A stretch of DNA of 12,400 nt from Gemmatimonadales bacterium (GTDB taxonomy: Bacteria > Gemmatimonadota > Gemmatimonadetes > Gemmatimonadales > GWC2-71-9), in contig JACCRH010000422.1 in assembly GCA_013813675.1 (NCBI GenBank), forward strand, positions 1-12,400. The letters are read 5' to 3'. The notes under the pieces are model-generated. The model was not told the DNA's origin and ran no database searches. It saw only the letters and a program-made list of their open reading frames with translations. The position numbers were made by a program, and so were the translations under genes. Within the stretch, counting starts at the first letter, position 1, and each line of letters starts with the position of its first letter. This document shows, piece by piece, positions 6,794 to 12,400 of this stretch.

Positions 6794-8125
6794 CTAACCG
6801 TCCGCGACCTCGACGGCATTTCGTCCGGCTCGCTTGGCCTTGTAGAGGGCGGTATCGGCGGCGGCGAGCACGCTGCTCACCGTGGTGCCGTGCCGGGGCG
6901 ACTCCGCGATGCCCATACTGAGGGTGCAGGGACCGAAGTCCGGGTTGTTTCTCTCCAGCTCGCGCAAGCTGTTCTGGACCCGGGCCACGAACACCTGGGC
7001 CTCGACCGGCTTGGTCATCGGCAGGATTACCAGGAACTCGTCTCCGCCGAGCCGGCCCACCACATCCAGCGCGCGGCACTGCTGGCGGAGGATCTGGGCG
7101 ACCTGGATCAGGAGCCGGTCGCCCGCGGCGTGGCCCAGGGTATCGTTCACCACCTTGAAGCGGTCGAGGTCCAGGAGAAGCGCGCTGGTGTGCAGCTGGT
7201 GACGGAGACTCCGGGAGATCTCCGCCCCGAGCCGCTCCTCCAGCGCCCGGCGGTTGTAGAGACCGGTCAACTCATCGGTCGTGGCCGCGCTGTGCAGTTG
7301 CTCCACCAGCTCCGAGTTCTTGAGCGCGATCGCGGCGGCGAACGAGAGCGTGCCCGCCAGCTCCAGCTCGGCCCGTCCATACAGCTTGTCGCTGATGCGG
7401 GAGCCGAGCACCAGGACCGCCATCCGCTCGGCGCCCGCGTCGAGCGGCACCACCAGCTCGGCGCCGGGACCCACCAGCGAGGCCACCGAGATGTCGTCGG
7501 CGCCGCTCGAGGCGCTCCCGGCGGGGAGGACCTGATCGAGTGCGGCTTTGTCTATGGGGGCGGGGCGGAGGCGATCGTTGAGGGAGCGGAAAACCTTCGG
7601 CGCGTAGACCGTGGTCTCCGGGCGGTAGAGGCAAGCCCACCAGGCGAAGAACACCTCCGCCATGAAATCCAGGATCAGTTGCTCGGTCTCCTCGATGGAG
7701 TGCACCGAGGAGAGCAGCCGGGCGACCTGCCGGAGCGCCCGGAGCTGAAAGACCGCGTCGTCCAGCGCCGCCTGCCGCTCGAGCAGGATGCTCCGAAGCT
7801 CGAGGACCACACTGAGTCCGAGCGCGAGCGGCATCGCCACGGCCCGCATCTCGCCCAGCACGGCGGGGTCGGCATGGATAATGACCTCGGTCTCACCGCT
7901 CCCCAGCCGAGCGACCTCGACGGCCTCCGCGAACCCCTCGACCGGGCCGACGCGTGGGATGCGCTCGGTGGGCGAGACCAGCCCGAACCAGATGCGCTCG
8001 TTCTGGAACCGGCGGACCAGTGCAACGCGGCAGCGCTCGAACAGCTCTCCCTCGGTTCGAGAGAGCCGGCACGCGGCGGCAAAAGCACTTGGAAGGCTGG
8101 TTAGAGCGGCAGGCGTGGAAGCCAT
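6794..8125 (-). CDS. Diguanylate cyclase (GGDEF) with a GAF-like sensory region
   Basis: The 443-residue product has a C-terminal GGDEF domain that should make cyclic di-GMP from two GTP. The active loop is GGDEF (360-364), preceded by DELTGLYNRR (284-293), LDLDRFKVVND (318-328) and NDTLGHAAGDRLL. An RxxD allosteric I-site (R351-D354) sits exactly five residues before GGDEF, so product inhibition is likely. Residues about 120-275 resemble a GAF domain linked through a probable coiled coil (LLERQAALDDAVFQLRALRQV, 114-134). The first 110 residues are unassigned. No transmembrane segment is seen, so it is a soluble sensor with unknown ligand. The gene heads the three-gene signalling block. ATG 8125 is the only good start and has a TATTAT box right before it. 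Confidence 0.93.
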   Translation of the reverse strand: MASTPAALTSLPSAFAAACRLSRTEGELFERCRVALVRRFQNERIWFGLVSPTERIPRVGPVEGFAEAVEVARLGSGETEVIIHADPAVLGEMRAVAMPLALGLSVVLELRSILLERQAALDDAVFQLRALRQVARLLSSVHSIEETEQLILDFMAEVFFAWWACLYRPETTVYAPKVFRSLNDRLRPAPIDKAALDQVLPAGSASSGADDISVASLVGPGAELVVPLDAGAERMAVLVLGSRISDKLYGRAELELAGTLSFAAAIALKNSELVEQLHSAATTDELTGLYNRRALEERLGAEISRSLRHQLHTSALLLDLDRFKVVNDTLGHAAGDRLLIQVAQILRQQCRALDVVGRLGGDEFLVILPMTKPVEAQVFVARVQNSLRELERNNPDFGPCTLSMGIAESPRHGTTVSSVLAAADTALYKAKRAGRNAVEVADG

Positions 8126-8130
8126 GTCCT

Positions 8131-8136
8131 ATAATA
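8131..8136 (-). promoter_or_regulatory. Possible -10 box of a leaderless cyclase transcript
   Basis: On the - strand TATTAT (five of six matches to TATAAT) ends five bases before the cyclase ATG at 8125. Transcription would begin about at the A of the ATG, giving a leaderless mRNA. The AGGA before the ATG is only one base away, too close for a normal ribosome site. No -35 match was found at 15-18 bases, so support is modest. Confidence 0.32.
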
Positions 8137-8171
8137 CCCGGACCCGCGAGTTGAAGGGAGACGACCCGCGC

Positions 8172-9686
8172 TCACCCGGGATTGGAGCCTGACTCCGCGA
8201 TCCGTCCGGCCGCCGGCACCGTGACCTTGCCCCCGAGCGAGTCGGCGATGTAGCGGATCAACAGGTCCGCGGCCCGAGGTGCGGAGGCCGCCTGCTCGCA
8301 GCTCGCCGCAGCCTCGGGAATCTTATAGCCGTCGCCGCCCTGGCAGGCGGGGTAGCCGGGCATCGCCACCCGCACCGTGTCGGCGGCCCCCATCGCGGCC
8401 CCGCCGGCCTTGCGGGGGTCGCCCACCAGCCGGTCCCCGGAGGTGCGGGAGCGGTCGAAGCTGAACTCCACGCCCGACACCTGCAGGAAGCCTCCCTTGC
8501 CCCACGACGCGTTCGATACCCCGTGCTCCAGCACCTCGCGAAGCCGGGTCCCCGAGAGCGGGAAGGTGACGATCCGGGTTTCGTCGGCGAAGAGGAAGAT
8601 GCTCTCGAGCTGGTGGCTGCTGATCGGGCCGGCGGGGATCACATCGTCGAGCCGCATGGCGCCGGCATTGAGCAGTGCCACGTCGGCCCCGGTGCCCGCC
8701 CGGAGCGCGTCGGCCACCAGGTCGCCGACCGCCGATTCGCGGCGGCGGGACACCGCGTCCCGGGCGTCGATCGGGGCGTCCGCCGTGCCCACGGAGCGCT
8801 CCGGGCCGAGGCGCCTCCGCAGGCTGTCGGCCCAGGCCTCCGCCACCCGCGCCGTGGCGGTATCGTCGGGCAGCCGGGAGTCGATGTGCACCAGGCCGAC
8901 CGCCTGCCGCCACTCCCCCTTGCCGCCCCAGAGCGTGGCGAACTGGGCCGAGCGTGAGTTGGCGTCGGCCTTGAGCACGTGCCGGCCGGAGACCACCGAG
9001 TCGTGCGCGTCGTGCTCGTGCCCACCCAGGATGATGTCGATCCGGGGCTCGCGGGCGAGAAGGTCGCGGTCCGCCTCGACGGTCTGGTGGGTGAGGCCCA
9101 CGATCAGATCCGCCTTGAGGGCGGTCAGCGTATCCACCGCGAACGTCGCGGCGCTGTCGGGGCTGGCGCAACGGACATAGCTCCGGTAATCCCCCGCGAC
9201 GGTGAGGCCGAACAGCCCCACCAGGTGGCCGGACACCCGCAGGGTGTCCCATGGAAGCACCTTGGGGAACCGGGTCCCGTCGGCGAGGGTACAGTTGGTC
9301 GAGAGCCACTTGAAGGACGACTGGTCGATCCGGGCGATCAAGGTGTCGCGGGGCAGCTCGAATTCGTGGTTGCCGAAGGTGGCGTAGTCCAGCTTGGCGG
9401 CGTTCAGCGCCTCCACCATCTGCCGCCCGGCGTAGTACTTGGTGAGCAGGCTCGGGCTCAGAAAGTCGCCGGCGAGCACGAAGAGCACCCGGCCCTGGTC
9501 GGCCAGCCGGTTGCGCACCGTGGCGACCCGGGCGAGCCCGCCGCTGCCGTCGGCGAGCGTGTCGGTCACGTAGACGTCGTTGATGAGAAGGAAGCGCACC
9601 GGATCGAGCGGCTCCGGCGCCTTGGCGCCGGGAACGCATCCCACGGCGAGCAGCAGGCCCAGCGCCCACCATGACTTCGGCCTCAC
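8172..9686 (-). CDS. 5'-nucleotidase/metallophosphatase family lipoprotein
   Basis: This 504-residue protein has the two-domain layout of UshA-type 5'-nucleotidases, which remove phosphate from extracytoplasmic nucleotides. A signal peptide with lipobox-like LAVGC (C17) suggests a lipoprotein outside the cytoplasmic membrane. Metallophosphatase motifs are IND (D37), AGDFLS (D74), GNHEFE (N106, H107), LTH (H200) and GGHEHD (H223, H225). In the first motif the usual His of NDxH is Tyr39. The C-terminal nucleotidase domain includes ESAVGDLVADALR (317-329), LLNAGAMR (338-345) and a late GGDGY. GTG 9686 is preceded by GAGGAGGAG with four bases between, and it overlaps the upstream stop as GTGA. 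A longer open frame to 9812 lacks such support. Confidence 0.92.
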   Translation of the reverse strand: MRPKSWWALGLLLAVGCVPGAKAPEPLDPVRFLLINDVYVTDTLADGSGGLARVATVRNRLADQGRVLFVLAGDFLSPSLLTKYYAGRQMVEALNAAKLDYATFGNHEFELPRDTLIARIDQSSFKWLSTNCTLADGTRFPKVLPWDTLRVSGHLVGLFGLTVAGDYRSYVRCASPDSAATFAVDTLTALKADLIVGLTHQTVEADRDLLAREPRIDIILGGHEHDAHDSVVSGRHVLKADANSRSAQFATLWGGKGEWRQAVGLVHIDSRLPDDTATARVAEAWADSLRRRLGPERSVGTADAPIDARDAVSRRRESAVGDLVADALRAGTGADVALLNAGAMRLDDVIPAGPISSHQLESIFLFADETRIVTFPLSGTRLREVLEHGVSNASWGKGGFLQVSGVEFSFDRSRTSGDRLVGDPRKAGGAAMGAADTVRVAMPGYPACQGGDGYKIPEAAASCEQAASAPRAADLLIRYIADSLGGKVTVPAAGRIAESGSNPG

Positions 9687-10300
9687 AGCTCCTCCTCGCT
9701 GAGCCGGAGGCTCCGCACCAGATCGGTGCTCATCGGCCGCAGCTCCGACAGCATCTCCCGGCGCGGCCAGTCCGCCCGGGCGTCCAGCACTTCCAACATC
9801 GACCGGTACCACCAGACGGTCTGCTCCGAGTCGGCCCGCAACAGCGCGCGGACATACTCCACGCCGAGCCGCCGCAGACCGGTGATGGTGGAGCCGCAGG
9901 CGTGGAGCTCGTCGGCGACGCAGATGTCGAGCGCGCGCGGCTCGGCCGTGGCAAGCTGGCTCAGATATTCCTGCTTCCAGGGTTGCCAGGCGCGCTCCTC
10001 GCCCCGGCGGTCGTACTTGGGCTCCAGCGCGTCCCGGGCGATCGCCAGCGCGGCCGGTCCGAACTTGTCCGCGATCTTCCGCTCGAGATCCGGCCGGCGC
10101 TCGGGGGTCGCCTCTTCCAACACATGATGCAGGATGCCGCCAACGATGGTCACCTGCTCACAGCCGTACCGGGTGAGGATGATGGCGACGTTGGCCGGGT
10201 GGGCAAGATAATCCATCCCCGACCCCGCCGGTGCCATCGCCCCATAGTATTTCGCCGCGAAGGCGAAGGCGTGATTGATGCGGTCGGAATAACCGTGCAT
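9683..10300 (-). CDS. HD-domain family protein with altered metal site
   Basis: This 205-residue protein resembles the HD (RelA/SpoT-type hydrolase-like) family. Its opening, GYSDRINHAFAFAAKYY, leads into HPANVAIIL (H34) and GGILHHVLEE (55-63). The family normally has HD followed by ED there; this protein has H58-H59 and E62-E63. The later metal-site Asp is D130 in VADELHAC, where relatives usually read DKxHN. The fold is recognisable but phosphohydrolase activity is doubtful. ATG 10300 matches the family N-terminus. A TTG at 10345, overlapping the queE stop as TTGA, would add 15 residues; neither start has a good ribosome site. It lies between queE and the nucleotidase and overlaps the latter by four bases, so it is in the same operon. 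Its substrate is unknown. Confidence 0.82.
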   Translation of the reverse strand: MHGYSDRINHAFAFAAKYYGAMAPAGSGMDYLAHPANVAIILTRYGCEQVTIVGGILHHVLEEATPERRPDLERKIADKFGPAALAIARDALEPKYDRRGEERAWQPWKQEYLSQLATAEPRALDICVADELHACGSTITGLRRLGVEYVRALLRADSEQTVWWYRSMLEVLDARADWPRREMLSELRPMSTDLVRSLRLSEEEL

Positions 10301-10341
10301 GCTCAGCGGGCAAAGGGGGCGGCGGGGCAGGAAGGCAAACT

Positions 10342-10980
10342 TCAAGGAATGCCGAGAAGCTTATGCGTTTGCAGGCTCAGTCGCCAGCGGGGATGGGCCA
10401 GGCAGTAGCGCAAGGCGGCGGCGGTGTTGGCTTCCCGGGCAGGTCCATCCATGGGCTGAAGGAAGAAATGGTCGAAGCCGAGGGCCTCGAATCGCTCCGG
10501 TTCGGCCCCGTCCTGGGGATAGACCAGCTTGAGCTCGTTGCCCTCCGTCACGACCAGGGGCGCCTCGGCTTTCGGGCTCACGCAGAGCCAGTCGAGGCCG
10601 CGCGGCGGCGGCACGGTGCCGTTGGTCTCCACCGCCACTTCGAATCCCTCGGCGTGAAGGGCGTCCAGCAAGGGAGCGTCGAGCTGCAGGAGCGGCTCGC
10701 CCCCGGTGCAGACGACCAGCCGCCTGCCGCCCGAGGCGCCGGCAGCCCAGCTCGCGGCCACCGCGCGCGCCAGGGAGAGCGCATCGGGGAACTTGCCTCC
10801 CCCGGGCCCGTCGGTGCCGACGAAGTCGGTGTCGCAGAAGCGGCAGGTGGCGTCCGCCCGGTCGGCCTCGCGTCCGGTCCACAGGTTGCACCCGGCGAAC
10901 CGGCAGAACACCGCCGCGCGGCCGCTGTTGGCCCCCTCGCCCTGGAGAGTGTAGAAGATCTCCTTTACCGAATAGGACAT
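10342..10980 (-). CDS. queE: 7-carboxy-7-deazaguanine synthase QueE (radical SAM)
   Basis: QueE is a radical SAM enzyme that rearranges 6-carboxytetrahydropterin to 7-carboxy-7-deazaguanine on the route to preQ0 and queuosine. The 212 residues begin SVKEIFYTLQGEGANSGR, a diagnostic opening. The iron-sulfur motif is the QueE-type C-x14-C-x2-C (C31, C46, C49), longer than the usual CxxxCxxC. TGGEP marks the SAM-binding glycine stretch, and FFLQPMDG is conserved near the C-terminus. ATG 10980 begins the family N-terminus, though no clear ribosome site precedes it. queC lies just upstream, separated by 37 bases holding a hairpin. The stop overlaps a possible TTG start of the HD gene. queD and queF are not in the window. 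Confidence 0.96.
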   Translation of the reverse strand: MSYSVKEIFYTLQGEGANSGRAAVFCRFAGCNLWTGREADRADATCRFCDTDFVGTDGPGGGKFPDALSLARAVAASWAAGASGGRRLVVCTGGEPLLQLDAPLLDALHAEGFEVAVETNGTVPPPRGLDWLCVSPKAEAPLVVTEGNELKLVYPQDGAEPERFEALGFDHFFLQPMDGPAREANTAAALRYCLAHPRWRLSLQTHKLLGIP

Positions 10981-10993
10981 GTCAGGATCGCGG

Positions 10994-11035
10994 GAACGGT
11001 GAAAGGTGTTTCACCTTTTACCGTTCACTGTTCAC
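10994..11035. repeat. Heptad-repeat hairpin overlapping the queC stop
   Basis: Arms 10994-11008 and 11012-11026 pair over 15 positions with one mismatch and a 3-base loop. On the - strand, 11035-11008 reads as four 7-base units: gtgaaca, gtgaacg, gtaaaag, gtgaaac. They are of the same type as the units at 3976-4003. The element covers the last codons and stop of queC and most of the queC-queE gap. Confidence 0.72.
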
Positions 11036-11725
11036 GTTATTTGGATGCATCGCCGGGTCATCCACCCCCGCTTCCATGAATCCCTTCCGCCTGAGGATGC
11101 AGGCCTCGCACCGGCCGCACGGGGTGCCCTCGGGTGTGGGATCGTAGCAGCTCCAGGTCAGGGCGTACTCCACGCCCAGCCGATGGCCCAGCTTCACGAT
11201 CTCGGCCTTGGAGAGATTGATGAGCGGCGTCTGGATGCGTAGCCGGCGGCCCTCGAGGCCTGCCCGGGTGGCGAGGTTCGCCATGCGCTCGAACGCCTCG
11301 ATGTACTCCGGCCTGCAGTCTGGGTAGCCGCTGTAGTCGAGCGCGTTGGCGCCGAGGAAGACATCCGACGCTCCGAGGGTCTCGGCCCACGCCAGCGCGA
11401 ACGACAGGAAAATGGTGTTGCGGCCGGGCACGTAGGTGACCGGAATGGCGGCCCCGATCCGGTCCATCGGGGTGTCCTTGGGTACCTCGAGGTCACTGGT
11501 CAGCGCCGACCCGCCGAAGGCGCGCAGGTCGATGTCGAGCACGACGTGGCGTCGCACCCCGAGCCGCTTCGCAACCCGCCGCGCGGCGTCCAGCTCCGTG
11601 GCGTGCCGCTGCCCATATCGGAAACTGAGCGCGCAGACCTCGAAGCCCTGGTCGAGGGCGAGGGCCGCGGCCGTCGCGGAGTCCATGCCGCCGCTGAGGA
11701 GGACCACGGCCTTGGGAGGAGTCAC
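11018..11725 (-). CDS. queC: 7-cyano-7-deazaguanine synthase QueC
   Basis: QueC is the ATP-dependent enzyme that converts 7-carboxy-7-deazaguanine and ammonia into preQ0, the step after QueE. The 235-residue protein has the PP-loop SGGMDS (11-16), SFRYGQRH (34-41), and YVPGRNTIFLSFA (98-110). GANALDYSGYPDCRPEYIEA (125-144) is diagnostic of QueC. Four zinc-binding cysteines lie in a C-terminal cluster (C193, C203, C206, C209). The start is GTG 11725, nine bases after the epimerase stop, with no good ribosome site, so coupling is likely. The last residues, VNSER, and the stop are encoded by a heptad-repeat element, so the C-terminal tail differs from what the gene probably carried originally. 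Confidence 0.97.
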   Translation of the reverse strand: MTPPKAVVLLSGGMDSATAAALALDQGFEVCALSFRYGQRHATELDAARRVAKRLGVRRHVVLDIDLRAFGGSALTSDLEVPKDTPMDRIGAAIPVTYVPGRNTIFLSFALAWAETLGASDVFLGANALDYSGYPDCRPEYIEAFERMANLATRAGLEGRRLRIQTPLINLSKAEIVKLGHRLGVEYALTWSCYDPTPEGTPCGRCEACILRRKGFMEAGVDDPAMHPNNVNSER

Positions 11726-11734
11726 CGGAGAAAG

Positions 11735-12400
11735 TTAACGTCCTCCGCTCCGTCCCAGCACATGGCGCAGCGCCGCTTCCAGCCGGGGATGGCGGAAGGA
11801 GTAGCCGGAGGAGAGCAGGCGAGATGGCCACACCCGTTGGCTCGCCAGCAGGGCGGTGTCGGCCATCTCGCCAAAGAGAAGTTTGAGCGCCAACGCCGGC
11901 GCCGGAACCACTGCGGGGCGGTGCAGGACCCGGCCCAACGTCGTGGCGAAGGCGCGGCTGGTCACCGGCTCCGGCGCGACCACGTTCACCGGGCCCGCCA
12001 ACTCGCCGGCGAACAGAGCGTGGTGAATGGCGCCGACCGCATCATCCACCGCGATCCAGCTCACCCACTGCTTGCCGCTGCCGAGCGGTCCGCCCGCTCC
12101 GGTGCGGAAGGGTGGCAGCATGCGGCCCAGGGCACCCCCGGCGGGGGTGAGGACGATTCCGAAACGGAGGTTGACCACCCGAATGCCGGCGGCGCGCGCG
12201 GGCTCGGTCGCCGCCTCCCACTCCCGTCCCACCTCGACCAGAAAATCGCTCGGCGGACCGGTGGGGGTGGCGCCTTCGGCCAGCACCTCGTCGCCCCGGT
12301 CACCGTAGATGCCGATAGCCGAAGCCGACACGAGCACCCGAGGCGGCCGCGCCAGCCTCGCGAGCGCCTCGGCAAGGAGCCGGGTGCCGTCGGAGCGGCT
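11735..12400 (-). CDS. TIGR01777-type NAD-dependent epimerase, 5' end beyond the window
   Basis: Only the C-terminal 221 residues are visible; the frame is open to the right edge, so the N-terminal NAD-binding part is missing. The visible start, SRSDGTRLLAEAL, then VLVSASAIGIYGDRGDEVLAE, NLRFGIVLTPAGGALGRMLP, GKQWVSWIAVDDAVGAIHHAL and GPVNVVAPEPVTSRAFA, match the short-chain epimerase family often named YfcH or SulA-like. YGDRGDE and WIAVDD are its conserved signatures. The end (LKLLFGEMADTALLASQRVWPSRL) matches the extra C-terminal domain of this family (DUF1731). Its substrate is unknown in characterised relatives. An internal GTG at 12337 is not a likely start because conserved residues precede it. 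It lies nine bases before queC in the same direction. Confidence 0.9.
   Translation of the reverse strand, partial: SRSDGTRLLAEALARLARPPRVLVSASAIGIYGDRGDEVLAEGATPTGPPSDFLVEVGREWEAATEPARAAGIRVVNLRFGIVLTPAGGALGRMLPPFRTGAGGPLGSGKQWVSWIAVDDAVGAIHHALFAGELAGPVNVVAPEPVTSRAFATTLGRVLHRPAVVPAPALALKLLFGEMADTALLASQRVWPSRLLSSGYSFRHPRLEAALRHVLGRSGGR

Noticed and set aside
6294..7079. Extension of the kinase frame upstream to 7079
   Set aside because: This part overlaps the zinc-finger and cyclase genes in another frame and reads as Arg/Gly/Pro-rich shadow sequence; kinase homology begins only after about 6200.
6497..8104. 535-codon open frame on the + strand opposite the cyclase
   Set aside because: It is antisense to the GGDEF gene; the motifs belong to the opposite strand.

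Overview
The window is about 12.4 kb of GC-rich, tightly packed chromosomal DNA. Gene density, translational overlaps, frequent GTG starts and the style of the Ser/Thr kinase and HD-domain proteins suggest a Gemmatimonadota-like soil or water bacterium. That placement is inferred from sequence style; no rRNA is present to confirm it. No phage, insertion sequence, CRISPR array or tRNA is visible.

Left block, + strand (about 89-3962). A small protein with a Tat-like signal (89-433) overlaps by four bases an amidase-signature hydrolase (430-1830), which is followed three bases later by an M3-family zinc oligoendopeptidase (1834-3594). After a 149-base gap comes translation initiation factor IF-1 (infA, 3744-3962). 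It converges on a cold-shock protein on the - strand (4084-4296), and a hairpin of about 41 bp made of degenerate 7-base repeats sits between the two.

Middle block, - strand (about 4385-8136). Three linked signalling genes read right to left. They are a soluble diguanylate cyclase with an intact GGDEF and I-site (6794-8125), a small ABATE/CGNR-type zinc-finger protein (6245-6790), and a protein carrying a degraded pseudokinase fused to an intact Ser/Thr kinase (4494-6293). The block ends in an intrinsic terminator (4385-4423), immediately followed by a palindromic promoter candidate for the cold-shock gene.

Right block, - strand (8172-12400). Five genes read right to left. They are a TIGR01777-type NAD-dependent epimerase cut by the window edge, queC, queE, an HD-family protein with altered metal-site residues, and a lipoprotein-type 5'-nucleotidase/metallophosphatase. 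The last three are joined by four-base stop/start overlaps (TTGA or a nearby ATG, and GTGA), so they probably form one operon. QueE and QueC make the 7-deazaguanine precursor preQ0. The attached HD protein and nucleotidase may be passengers or may act in nucleotide turnover.

The most unusual points are: the amidase, whose usual Tat-signal/helical N-terminus appears as a separate overlapping gene; the pseudokinase-kinase fusion next to a diguanylate cyclase and a zinc-finger protein; a dispersed heptad-repeat hairpin family, one copy of which supplies the stop codon and last residues of QueC; a palindromic terminator/promoter junction upstream of csp; and an HD protein with HH in place of HD. 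None of these alone proves a new system.
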